DNA of 64,000 nt from NCBI RefSeq assembly GCF_017848645.1, contig NZ_JAFEIF010000083.1, positions 1 to 64,000 on the forward strand, written 5' to 3'. Under the pieces are notes generated by a model. The model was not told the DNA's origin and did no database searches. It saw only the letters and a program-made list of their open reading frames with translations. Below are positions 43,721 to 51,871 of the stretch, in pieces. Each line of letters starts with the position of its first letter. Positions within the stretch are counted from its first letter, which is position 1. Origin of the DNA: Limnohabitans sp. (lineage in GTDB: Bacteria; Pseudomonadota; Gammaproteobacteria; Burkholderiales; Burkholderiaceae_C). The translations under genes and the position numbers were made by a program.

Positions 43721-44878
43721 TCAGCGCAAGCCTAGGCCACGCGCGATCATGCCGCGCAGGATGTCGCGTGTGCCGCCGCGCAGCGAGTAGCTGGGCGCCA
43801 CCTGCGTGATGTAGATGAGCGTGTTGAGCAGCTCGGCGGGCACTTCGGTGTCGGGGCGCGAGAACAAGTCGTCGGCAATCGCCGCTGGAATCAGCTGCTC
43901 CACGCCTGTGCCCAGGTCTTTGACCAGAGCGGCTTCCACCACCGGGCTTTCACCCCGCGTGAGTTTTTCGGTGATGGCCACCGACATGGCGCGCAGCGGT
44001 GCCAGCTGGCTCAGGATCTTGCCCGCAAGGCGTTGCGCCTGCGGCGTGCGGCCTTGGGGTGTGCGCACGTAGGCCAGCCACTCGTCGAACAAGGCGATGC
44101 TGGAATACAGACGCTCCGGGCCGCTGCGCTCGAACGCCAGCTCGGCCGTGACCTGCTCCCAGCCGCCGCCTTCGTCGCCCACCAGGGCGTCGGGCCCCAG
44201 CTGCACATTCTCAAAAAACACTTCGCAAAAATGGCTGTCGCCCGATTGGTCCGTGATGGGCCGCACCGTGACGCCCGGCAAGGACAAGTCCACGATCACT
44301 TGCGACAAGCCCTTGTGGCGGTCACCCGCTTCGCCACTGGTGCGCACAAGCGCGATCATGAAGTGGCAGTTGTGGGCATTGGTGGTCCAGATTTTTTGGC
44401 CGTTCAGCAACCAGCCCGCCGCATTGGGCGTGGCTCGGGTGCGCACGCTGGCCAAGTCCGAGCCCGAGCTAGGCTCACTCATACCAATGCAGTAAAAAGC
44501 CTCACCCCGGCAGATGGCGGGCAAGTAACGCTGCTTTTGAGCTTCGGTGCCGTACTTGAGCAGCAAGGGGCCGCTTTGGCGGTCGGCGATCCAATGCGAT
44601 CCCACGGGCGCGCCAAAGTTCAAAAACTCTTCCACCAGCACATAGCGCGCAAACGCGCTGAGGCCCGCGCCACCATAGGCTGGCGGAAAGGTGATGCCCA
44701 GCCAGCCCCGGCGGCCCAGCTCGCGGCTGAAAGCCGGGTCATAACCCATCCAGGAGCGTGCCCGCACATGGGCAGGTACACCGCGCATGGCCTCCACCAG
44801 AAAGGCCCGCACCTCCTGGCGCAGCGCTTCGTCTTGCGCCGGAATGGCCGACGGGTTCAGCGAATCGAGCTGGCTCAT
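43721..44878 (-). CDS. acyl-CoA dehydrogenase family protein, long subunit
   Basis: 385 residues. It has the three-domain fold with MSEPSSGSDLASVRT and NGQKIWTTNAHNC in the central domain and FERSGPERLYSS near the C-terminal catalytic region. The C-terminus reads APSYSLRGGTRDILRGMIARG, the usual tail (E/G-GT-x-x-I-x-R-x-x-I). ATG 44878 follows AGGGG by 7 bases; a GTG two codons earlier is less likely. First gene of the operon with the short subunit and the hydratase. Confidence 0.87.
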   Translation of the reverse strand: MSQLDSLNPSAIPAQDEALRQEVRAFLVEAMRGVPAHVRARSWMGYDPAFSRELGRRGWLGITFPPAYGGAGLSAFARYVLVEEFLNFGAPVGSHWIADRQSGPLLLKYGTEAQKQRYLPAICRGEAFYCIGMSEPSSGSDLASVRTRATPNAAGWLLNGQKIWTTNAHNCHFMIALVRTSGEAGDRHKGLSQVIVDLSLPGVTVRPITDQSGDSHFCEVFFENVQLGPDALVGDEGGGWEQVTAELAFERSGPERLYSSIALFDEWLAYVRTPQGRTPQAQRLAGKILSQLAPLRAMSVAITEKLTRGESPVVEAALVKDLGTGVEQLIPAAIADDLFSRPDTEVPAELLNTLIYITQVAPSYSLRGGTRDILRGMIARGLGLR

Positions 44879-45089
44879 GCCCACACCCCTTTTTCAAACA
44901 ACGTCTTCATGCTCTCTCCATCCATGGCCAACAAACCGCCCCGCCACGCATGGCGGCCCCTGGTGCAGCGCATTATTTCGACGGTTTGTGTTTTCACCTA
45001 GTGCTGGCTTTGCTTTGCGCGACACCCACGGGCTGTTCATGGTCAGGCACCGGCTGCTGTTCTGGGCGCGCCTTGTGATGCAGAACCAT

Positions 45090-45119
45090 GGAAACCCTGA
45101 CAACTCAGGAAAACCCTGA
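45090..45119 (+). repeat. direct repeat GGAAACCCTGA / GGAAAACCCTGA
   Basis: Two near-identical copies, 45090-45100 and 45108-45119, an 18-base step. They lie 37-66 bases upstream of a TATAGT -10 candidate, in the right place for activator binding. Confidence 0.5.
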
Positions 45120-45122
45120 TAT

Positions 45123-45146
45123 CCGCTGCGCGACAGCCTGCAGCGG
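45123..45146. repeat. inverted repeat upstream of amidohydrolase
   Basis: CCGCTGC (45123-45129) and GCAGCGG (45140-45146) with a ten-base spacer, just upstream of the candidate -10 at 45156. Possible operator. Confidence 0.4.
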
Positions 45147-45221
45147 GCAACTGCCTATAGTCCGAAAAACGTTGGGCATCCCCCTCGCGTGAGACGTTCA
45201 CAGCAGCAAGGTTTTAGACAG

Positions 45222-46910
45222 ATGCATGACTTGATCATCCGCAATGCGCAGGTTTTTGACGGCACGGGCCAGCCCGCAAGACAGGCCGATGTGGCCGTCT
45301 CGCAAGGCCGCATCACCCACATCGGCCAGGTGGACGGCCTTGCCCGCGAGATCATCGACGCACAAGGCCTGGCCTTGATGCCCGGCATCGTGGACCTGCA
45401 CACCCATTACGACGCGCAAGTCACCTGGGACCGCACCATGTCCCCCTCCCCCGCCTTGGGCGTGACCACCGCCGTGATTGGCAATTGCGGCTTTGGCATT
45501 GCGCCCTGCCCTGCGCCGCTGCGCGAGACCATGCTGAAAAACCTGTCGGTGGTCGAAGGCATGGACCTGCAATCCTTGCTCACCGGCGTGGACTGGCAGT
45601 TTGAGTCCTTTGGCCAATACATGGACCAGCTACGCCGCATCGGCCCTTACGTCAACACCGCCGTGTTTGCAGGCCACTCGGTCATACGCACCGCCGTGAT
45701 GGGTGCTGATGGCTCGGCCCAAGTCGATCCCACAGAGGATCAACTGCAGACCATGCAAGCCCTGGTGCGCGACGCCATGGACCACGGCGCCATTGGTTTT
45801 GCGTCTTCGTTCTCACCCAACCACAGCGGTTTTGGCGGCATCCCCATGCCGTCCACCATTGCCACTGAAAGCGAGCTGCGGGCTTTGGCCGGGGTGCTGG
45901 GCGAGAAAAACAAAGGCGTCTTCATGATGGCCACCGGCACCCGTGCCAGCCCCGACGTGATGGAGTCCATCGTGCAAGACACAGGGCGGCCTGGCTACAT
46001 CTCCACCGTGCTCACCGTGTACAACGAGGGCAACCCCGGCTTGGGGGCCACCTATTACGAGCGCTGCGCCCAAGCCCTGGCGCGCGGCCACGAGCTGTAT
46101 GTGCTGACCAGCTGCCAACCGCTGTCGTTTGACTTCACCTTGACCGACCCCTACGTGCTGCTCAGCCACTCGGCCTTTGATGCCGTCAAAACCGCCACAC
46201 CAGAGCAATTGCCCGAGCTGTACCGCTCGCGCGAATTTCGCGACACCTTCCGGCAGAACCTGCGCGAGCCCAAGGCGGGCATCCTGTTTCTGGGCAACTG
46301 GCGGCACATCGAAGTGGGTGCCACCGTAATCCCGGCCAACCAGGCGCTCGAAGGCGTGAGCATCCAGGCCCTGGCCGATCAGCGCGGTCTGGACCCGGTG
46401 GACGTGTTCTTTGACCTGGCCTTGTCTGAAGACCTGGGAACGCATTTTGTTGGCAAGTTTTTCAACAACAATGACGACGGTGTGGCCCCCTCGCTCAAAC
46501 ACCCGGCCAGCGTGATCACGCTGTCGGACGCGGGCGCCCACCTCACCTACATGTGCGACGCGGGCTTTGGCCTGTACTTTCTCGCGCACTGGGTGCGCGA
46601 CACCGGGCACTTCAGCCTGGCCGAAGGCGTGCGCCGCCTGACCAGCGAGCCCGCCGACCGATTCCGCATTCCCGACCGTGGCCGCCTGCAAGTGGGCCTG
46701 CCCGCCGACCTGCTGCTGTTCGACCCGGCCACCGTGGGCATCTCCAAACCCTTGCCGCGCCAGGACTTGCCTGGCGGCGGCACGCGCATGGTGCGCGAGG
46801 CGACAGGGGTGCATGGCGTCTGGGTCAATGGCGTGAAAGTACATGACGGCCAAGACTACATTGACCACCCCCATGGGCCCGGCCAAGTGCTGGACCATTT
46901 CAATTCCTGA
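45222..46910 (+). CDS. amidohydrolase family protein (D-aminoacylase-like)
   Basis: 562-residue metal-dependent hydrolase. The composite beta-sandwich plus TIM barrel is shown by LIIRNAQVFDGTG at the start, His60 and His62 in DLHTHYDAQ, and the C-terminal SDAGAH. The family includes N-acyl-D-amino-acid deacylases; this one is longer than D-aminoacylase (about 480 aa) so the substrate may differ. ATG 45222 matches the family start. It is followed after 11 bases by a Bug binding protein gene, a pairing that suggests uptake of the substrate or product. Confidence 0.85.
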   Translation: MHDLIIRNAQVFDGTGQPARQADVAVSQGRITHIGQVDGLAREIIDAQGLALMPGIVDLHTHYDAQVTWDRTMSPSPALGVTTAVIGNCGFGIAPCPAPLRETMLKNLSVVEGMDLQSLLTGVDWQFESFGQYMDQLRRIGPYVNTAVFAGHSVIRTAVMGADGSAQVDPTEDQLQTMQALVRDAMDHGAIGFASSFSPNHSGFGGIPMPSTIATESELRALAGVLGEKNKGVFMMATGTRASPDVMESIVQDTGRPGYISTVLTVYNEGNPGLGATYYERCAQALARGHELYVLTSCQPLSFDFTLTDPYVLLSHSAFDAVKTATPEQLPELYRSREFRDTFRQNLREPKAGILFLGNWRHIEVGATVIPANQALEGVSIQALADQRGLDPVDVFFDLALSEDLGTHFVGKFFNNNDDGVAPSLKHPASVITLSDAGAHLTYMCDAGFGLYFLAHWVRDTGHFSLAEGVRRLTSEPADRFRIPDRGRLQVGLPADLLLFDPATVGISKPLPRQDLPGGGTRMVREATGVHGVWVNGVKVHDGQDYIDHPHGPGQVLDHFNS

Positions 46911-46921
46911 GGAGCATTGAC

Positions 46922-47887
46922 ATGACCACTTTTCTTCGATTTTTGACGGGTCTTTTTCTGGCCTTCATGGCCAGCAGCATCTGGGCCCAAAGCTGGCCCA
47001 ACAAGCCCGTGCGCATGATCATCGCCTTCCCGCCCGGCGGCCCCACGGACCTGGTGTCACGGGTGTTGGCGCAGCGCCTGTCAGAGCAACTGGGCCAACA
47101 AGTCATCGTCGACAACAAGCCCGGTGCAGGTGGCAACCTGGCGGCCGAACTGGCGGCCAGAGCCACGCCCGATGGTTACACGATTTTCTACAACACATCG
47201 GCCATCGTGATTGGCCCGGCGCTTTACGGCAAGGTGAATTACGACACCCTGAAAGACTTTGCGCCCGTGGCCCTGACGGCCAGCGTGCCCATGGTGCTGG
47301 TGGTCAACCCCCAGCTGCCCGCACGCAGCGTCAAGGAATTTTTAGACCTGGCCAAATCACGCCCGGGTGCGCTCAACTACAGCTCTTCGGGCACCGGCAC
47401 CATCACGCATTTGGCCAGCGCCATGATGTCCACCCAAACCGGCGTGCAGACCCAACACATCCCCTACAAAGGCAGCGCCCCGGGCTTGGTGGATCTGGCA
47501 GCGGGCCAAACGCAATTCATGATCGACACCATCAACACGGTCTTGCCTTATGTGCGCGACAACCGCCTGCGCGGCCTGGCTGTGACCAGCATCAAGCGCT
47601 CCAGCCTGCTGCCCGATCTGCCCACACTGGCCGAATCGGGCATGCCCGGCTTTGATGCCGCCGCCTGGCAAGGCATCGTGGTGCCCACCGGCACGCCTGC
47701 CGACATCGTGCAAAAGCTCAACACCGAAGTGAACAAGGCGCTGGCTCACCCTGATTTGCGCGCCCGCCTGGCCGCACAAGGCGCTGAAATTCTGGGCGGC
47801 ACACCCGCCGAGTACGCCGCCCACCTGCGCACCGAAATGCCGCGCTGGGCCAAGGCTGTGAAAGACTCGGGCGCCAAAGCCGAGTGA
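46922..47887 (+). CDS. Bug-family tripartite tricarboxylate transporter substrate-binding protein
   Basis: 321-residue periplasmic binding protein. The signal peptide ends at SSIWAQ near residue 23; WPNKPVRMIIAFPPGGPTD follows. It is in an operon with the amidohydrolase gene (11-base gap, GAGGAG ribosome site), so its ligand may be an acyl-amino acid or carboxylate handled by that enzyme. No TctA/B genes are near. Convergent with the CoA-transferase gene across a REP-like pair. Confidence 0.9.
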   Translation: MTTFLRFLTGLFLAFMASSIWAQSWPNKPVRMIIAFPPGGPTDLVSRVLAQRLSEQLGQQVIVDNKPGAGGNLAAELAARATPDGYTIFYNTSAIVIGPALYGKVNYDTLKDFAPVALTASVPMVLVVNPQLPARSVKEFLDLAKSRPGALNYSSSGTGTITHLASAMMSTQTGVQTQHIPYKGSAPGLVDLAAGQTQFMIDTINTVLPYVRDNRLRGLAVTSIKRSSLLPDLPTLAESGMPGFDAAAWQGIVVPTGTPADIVQKLNTEVNKALAHPDLRARLAAQGAEILGGTPAEYAAHLRTEMPRWAKAVKDSGAKAE

Positions 47888-47919
47888 CCCTCGGGGCCAC
47901 CAAAAACAGGTAATTTCAC

Positions 47920-47995
47920 TGTAAGAGCCCACCCCTGTAGGCGATGCCACGCTGTCAACCAGCGCAGGCCATCGCTCACAGGGTGGGCTTTTACA
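47920..47995. repeat. REP-like inverted pair, copy C
   Basis: Plus element 47920-47946 (TGTAAGAGCCCACCCC) and minus element 47971-47995 (TGTAAAAGCCCACCC), heads outward, tails ending in GCGAT. The minus head overlaps the end of the CoA-transferase gene and provides its TAA stop. In the 103-base gap between convergent genes, where it may also act as a bidirectional terminator. Confidence 0.78.
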
Positions 47996-49190
47996 AAACT
48001 GCGGGCACGATCGCCAGCAGCGCTTGCACCGCCTCTTCGCTCAGACCCGCTTCACGCAACACCTCGGCGCTGTGCTGGCCCAAACGCGGTGCCGGTTTTT
48101 GCACGGGCAAACCCGGTGTGCCGGAAAAGCTGACCGGCACACCAATTTCATGCACTCGCCCTTCACTGGGGTGATCCACTTCCTGCAGCATGCCCACTGC
48201 ATGCAGATGCGGGTCTTGCAGCAAGCTGTCGATGTTGTGCATGGGCATGCAGGGGATGTCGGCCTCGTTCAGCCGCGCCATCCAGACCTCGGTGCTCTGC
48301 GTGGCCATGGCCTGGGCCACCAGGCGGTACAAGTCGTTGATGTGCCGGGTGCGCGCGCCAATGTTGGCAAAACGCGGGTCCTGTGTGAACAGATGGCCCT
48401 GCCCGATCAGGTCCAGAAACTTTTCCCAATGCCGGTCGGTGTAGATCAACACGCACAAATGCCCATCCAGGGTGGGGTAAGGCCGGCGCTCCTTCACCAA
48501 CAAGCGGGGGTAGCCGGTCTCGCCCAAGGCCGGCTCAAAACTGGCCCCGGCCATGTGCTCGCCCAACACATATTGCGCCATGGTCTCGAACATGGGCACC
48601 TCCACCGCCTGGCCCACACCGGTTTGGTAACGGGCAATCACCGCCGCCAAAATGGCGTTCGAGGCCATCAGGCCCACCGTGCGGTCGGCCAGGGTCAGCG
48701 GCACATAACGCGGCTCACCGCCACTGGCCCGGCTCATCAAACTGGGCACGGCTGCAGCGCCCTGAATCAGGTCGTCGTAAGCAGGCTTACCCGCATAAGG
48801 ACCCTTCTCGCTGTAGCCATACAGACCGGCATAAATGATGCGGGGGTTGATGGCTTTGAGCCGCTCGTAATCGATGCCCAGCCGCTGCATGGCCTGCGGG
48901 CGGATGTTGTAGACCACCACATCGGCCGTCTCCACCAGCTTGAAGAACGCTTGCAGGCCCTCGGGCTTTTTCAGGTCCAGCACCAGGCTGCGCTTGTTGC
49001 GGTTGACGTGCAAAAAAATCGAGCCCATGCCGGCATGGCGCATCGGACCAATGCCGCGCACCGTGTCCCCGGCGGGCGACTCGATCTTGACCACATCCGC
49101 CCCCATGTCGGCCATCAGCTGCGTGGCAAAGGGCCCCATCAGCACACTGGTCAAGTCCAGGACCCGCAATCCACTCAATGCACCGCCCAT
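47991..49190 (-). CDS. family III CoA-transferase (CaiB/BaiF)
   Basis: 399-residue CoA-transferase that moves CoA between carboxylic acids. LRVLDLTSVLMGPFATQLMADMGADV opens the family fold (given here in parts: LRVLDLTSVLMGPFA and ADMGADVVKIE); Asp169 in LTLADRTVG matches the aspartate nucleophile position of formyl-CoA transferase. ATG 49190 follows GGAAAG. The stop codon lies inside a REP-like element, so the natural C-terminus may have been altered slightly. Monocistronic, divergent from the acyltransferase gene. Substrate unknown. Confidence 0.9.
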   Translation of the reverse strand: MGGALSGLRVLDLTSVLMGPFATQLMADMGADVVKIESPAGDTVRGIGPMRHAGMGSIFLHVNRNKRSLVLDLKKPEGLQAFFKLVETADVVVYNIRPQAMQRLGIDYERLKAINPRIIYAGLYGYSEKGPYAGKPAYDDLIQGAAAVPSLMSRASGGEPRYVPLTLADRTVGLMASNAILAAVIARYQTGVGQAVEVPMFETMAQYVLGEHMAGASFEPALGETGYPRLLVKERRPYPTLDGHLCVLIYTDRHWEKFLDLIGQGHLFTQDPRFANIGARTRHINDLYRLVAQAMATQSTEVWMARLNEADIPCMPMHNIDSLLQDPHLHAVGMLQEVDHPSEGRVHEIGVPVSFSGTPGLPVQKPAPRLGQHSAEVLREAGLSEEAVQALLAIVPAVL

Positions 49191-49331
49191 GCTGCTTTCC
49201 TTCCAGGTTGGGCTGGCATTATCGGTGCCACACATGCGCCCATGTGTCTCGCAAGGGGCCGCCGCTGCCCCGCCAATATCCGCACAATGTGTGACAACGC
49301 ACAGACGCCGCTTCGGCGATACTGCCTCACC

Positions 49332-49925
49332 ATGCACCGCACCATTTTCACCACCCCGGTCGTCAACACCTTGCTGAGGTGGTTTTCCATCGGTTTTTTA
49401 CGCCTCAAAGGCTGGCGTGTCGAAGGGGCCTTGCCGCCAGCCGGACACAAAAGCGTGCTGATTGCGGCACCGCACACCAGCAACTGGGACCTGCCCTACA
49501 CCCTGATGGTGGCTTTTGCCCTGCGCCTGACCCCTTACTGGATGGGCAAGAAAAGCATTTTCAGCTTCCCCTTTGGTCCCCTCATGCGCTGGCTGGGCGG
49601 CATCGCCGTCAACCGCGAACAATCGACCAACCTGGTGGCCGCTTCTGCACAAGCCTTGGTGCAAGCACAAGGGCCTGTGCAGCTGATCGTGCCCCCCGAG
49701 GGCACACGCAGCAAAACGCGCTATTGGAAAACCGGCTTTTATTACATTGCCCTGCAGGCGCAAGTGCCCATCGTGCTGGCCTACATGGACTACAGCACCC
49801 GCCACAGTGGCCTGGGGCCCGTGTTCACCCCGACGGGTGATGTGGACGCAGACATGGCGAGCATCAAAGCCTTTTATGCGCCCTTCAAAGGCAAAAACCC
49901 TGACCAATTCAACAGCAAGGAGTAA
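49332..49925 (+). CDS. lysophospholipid acyltransferase family protein (PlsC-like)
   Basis: 197-residue membrane-associated acyltransferase. The HX4D motif is His48-Asp53 (PHTSNWD) and the acceptor motif PEGTRSK is present. Short forms like this may acylate lysophospholipids or ornithine lipids; the exact acceptor is unknown. ATG 49332 gives the usual family length; much longer readings run through the CoA-transferase gene and are not credible. Six bases separate it from the PhoX-like gene, so they form one operon with GDPD downstream. Confidence 0.85.
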   Translation: MHRTIFTTPVVNTLLRWFSIGFLRLKGWRVEGALPPAGHKSVLIAAPHTSNWDLPYTLMVAFALRLTPYWMGKKSIFSFPFGPLMRWLGGIAVNREQSTNLVAASAQALVQAQGPVQLIVPPEGTRSKTRYWKTGFYYIALQAQVPIVLAYMDYSTRHSGLGPVFTPTGDVDADMASIKAFYAPFKGKNPDQFNSKE

Positions 49926-49931
49926 AGCATC

Positions 49932-51845
49932 ATGGCCAAAGACTTCAGCACCATGGAAGACAGCAACCGCTCGTCCAATCCCGACATCCACCAAGTCATT
50001 GCCGCCTCACGCCGCCGTTTCTTGCAGGGCGGTGCGGCCGTGACGCTGGCCTCGGTGCTGGCCCCCTTGGCAGGTTGTGCGGCCCTGGGCCAGGCGCAGC
50101 CCAAAATCGGCTTCAAAGGCATCCCGGTGGGCATGGGCGACCGGCTGGTCGTGCCCGAAGGTTATGTGGCCACCGCTCTGGCCGCCTGGGGAGAACCGGT
50201 GGGCATTGCGCGCAACATGCCCGCCTTCAAGATGGACGGCTCCAACACCGCCGATGACCAAGCGGTGCAAATGGGCATGCACCACGACGGGCTGGCCTAC
50301 TTTGCGCTGGACGGTTCGCGCCGAGGCCTGCTGGCCATCAACCACGAATACACCGACGATGGCTTGCTGCATGTGGGCGGCTTCAACGCCATGAACGCCG
50401 AGAAAGTGCGCAAATCGCAAAACGCGCACGGCCTGTCGGTCATCGAAGTCGAGCTGAACAACCAGCAGTGGCAGATGGTGCGCCCCTCGCGCTACGCCCG
50501 CCGCCTGCCCATGAGCGCGCCTTTCAGCGTGGGTGGCCCGGCCGCTGGCCACCCCCTGATGCGCACCGCCGCCGACCCCGAAGGCCGCACCGTACTGGGC
50601 ACCCTGAACAACTGCGCCAGCAGCAAAACCCCATGGGGCACCTACCTGTCGGGTGAAGAAAACTTTGCCTTTTACTTTGGTGGAGCCGACAAGCCCACTC
50701 CCGACCAAAGCCGCTGGGGTGCCCGCAAAGATGGCCTCTACGCCTGGGACAAACACGATGCCCGTTTCGATCTGAAACAAAACCCCAACGAATACCACCG
50801 CTTTGGCTGGGTCGTCGAACTCGATCCGATGGACCCCACCAGCACCCCCGTCAAACGCACCGCACTGGGCCGGGCCGCGCACGAAGGCGCCTGGGTGGGG
50901 GTGACGCGCGATGGCCGCGCCGTGGTCTATTCGGGCGAAGACGCGCGCTTTGAATACATCTACAAATTTGTCAGCCGCGACAAAATCGCGCCCGCTGGCA
51001 ACGGCCTGACACAAGCCCAAGCCAACCGCGAACTGCTGGACCACGGCACCTTGTACGTGGCCCGCTTTGATGCCGATGGCCGGGGCCAATGGCTGCCGCT
51101 GGTGCACGGCCAAGGACCGCTGACGGCCGCCAACGGCTTTGCCGACCAGGGCGAAGTCGTCATCAAGGCCCGCCAGGCCAGCGACCTGTTGGGTGGAACC
51201 AAAATGGACCGCCCCGAGTGGCTCACCATCGATCCGGCCAATGGCTGGGTGTATTGCACCCTGACCAACAACAGCCAGCGCGGCACCGCCGGCAAGCCGG
51301 GCGTGGACGCGGCCAACCCCCGCGCCAACAACGTCATGGGTCAAATCATCCGCTGGAAAGACGAAGGCGACTTTGACGGCCGCCGCTTCGAATGGAACCT
51401 GATGGTGCTTGCAGGCGACCCGGCCAACGAACGCGCCGAAGCCAAAGGCAACATCAAGGGCGACATTTACGCCTGCCCTGACGGCATCGCCTTTGACCAG
51501 CGCGGCGTTCTGTGGATCCAGACCGACGCGCACGCCACCCAGATGTACCAGGGCGAGCTGGCCCGCATTGGCAACAACCAGATGCTGGCCTGCGATCCAG
51601 CCACAGGCGAGACCCGCCGCTTTCTGACCGGCCCCACCAACTGCGAAGTCACGGGTGTGGCCCTGACGCCGGACGGCACCACCATGTTCATCAGCATCCA
51701 GCACCCGGGCGAAACCCCCTCCGACCGCAGCGACCCGGCCCAGCCCGGCAAATTCTCCAACTGGCCCGATTACGCGGCAGGCGGCCGTCCACGTTCGGCC
51801 GCTGTGGTGATCCGCAAACTCGACGGTGGTGTGATCGGCACCTGA
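49932..51845 (+). CDS. PhoX-like phosphatase (DUF839), Tat-exported
   Basis: 637-residue beta-propeller protein of the PhoX family, calcium/iron alkaline phosphatases. Residues 26-32 SRRRFLQ form a Tat motif, and the sequence LAGC ending at Cys49 is a possible lipobox, so it may be a Tat-exported lipoprotein. The DUF839 segments SGEENFAFYFGG, GWVVELDP and INHEYTDDG are conserved. Its operon partners, an acyltransferase and a glycerophosphodiesterase, point to phospholipid phosphorus use. I see no Pho box upstream. Confidence 0.85.
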   Translation: MAKDFSTMEDSNRSSNPDIHQVIAASRRRFLQGGAAVTLASVLAPLAGCAALGQAQPKIGFKGIPVGMGDRLVVPEGYVATALAAWGEPVGIARNMPAFKMDGSNTADDQAVQMGMHHDGLAYFALDGSRRGLLAINHEYTDDGLLHVGGFNAMNAEKVRKSQNAHGLSVIEVELNNQQWQMVRPSRYARRLPMSAPFSVGGPAAGHPLMRTAADPEGRTVLGTLNNCASSKTPWGTYLSGEENFAFYFGGADKPTPDQSRWGARKDGLYAWDKHDARFDLKQNPNEYHRFGWVVELDPMDPTSTPVKRTALGRAAHEGAWVGVTRDGRAVVYSGEDARFEYIYKFVSRDKIAPAGNGLTQAQANRELLDHGTLYVARFDADGRGQWLPLVHGQGPLTAANGFADQGEVVIKARQASDLLGGTKMDRPEWLTIDPANGWVYCTLTNNSQRGTAGKPGVDAANPRANNVMGQIIRWKDEGDFDGRRFEWNLMVLAGDPANERAEAKGNIKGDIYACPDGIAFDQRGVLWIQTDAHATQMYQGELARIGNNQMLACDPATGETRRFLTGPTNCEVTGVALTPDGTTMFISIQHPGETPSDRSDPAQPGKFSNWPDYAAGGRPRSAAVVIRKLDGGVIGT

Positions 51846-51871
51846 CCCCACTGCACACGCCAAGGCTGAGC

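Larger units (their letters stand above)
44879..45221. other. divergent regulatory region before amidohydrolase
   Basis: 343 bases without a gene between the dehydrogenase operon and the amidohydrolase. It contains a hairpin CCGCCA-CGCA-TGGCGG (44941-44956), a pair of GGAAACCCTGA direct repeats (45090-45119), an inverted repeat CCGCTGC/GCAGCGG (45123-45146) and a -10-like TATAGT (45156-45161). No coding signal. Confidence 0.6.

Noticed and set aside
48024-49331. N-terminal extension of the acyltransferase frame through the CoA-transferase gene
   Set aside because: It would overlap a recognised gene by 1.2 kb; ATG 49332 gives the family length.
49191-49331. Pho box upstream of the PhoX operon
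   Set aside because: No pair of CTGTCA-like direct repeats with an 11-base step was found.
50007-51863. Long minus-strand open frame (618 codons) opposite the PhoX-like gene
   Set aside because: No recognisable domain, shadow composition, no ribosome site.
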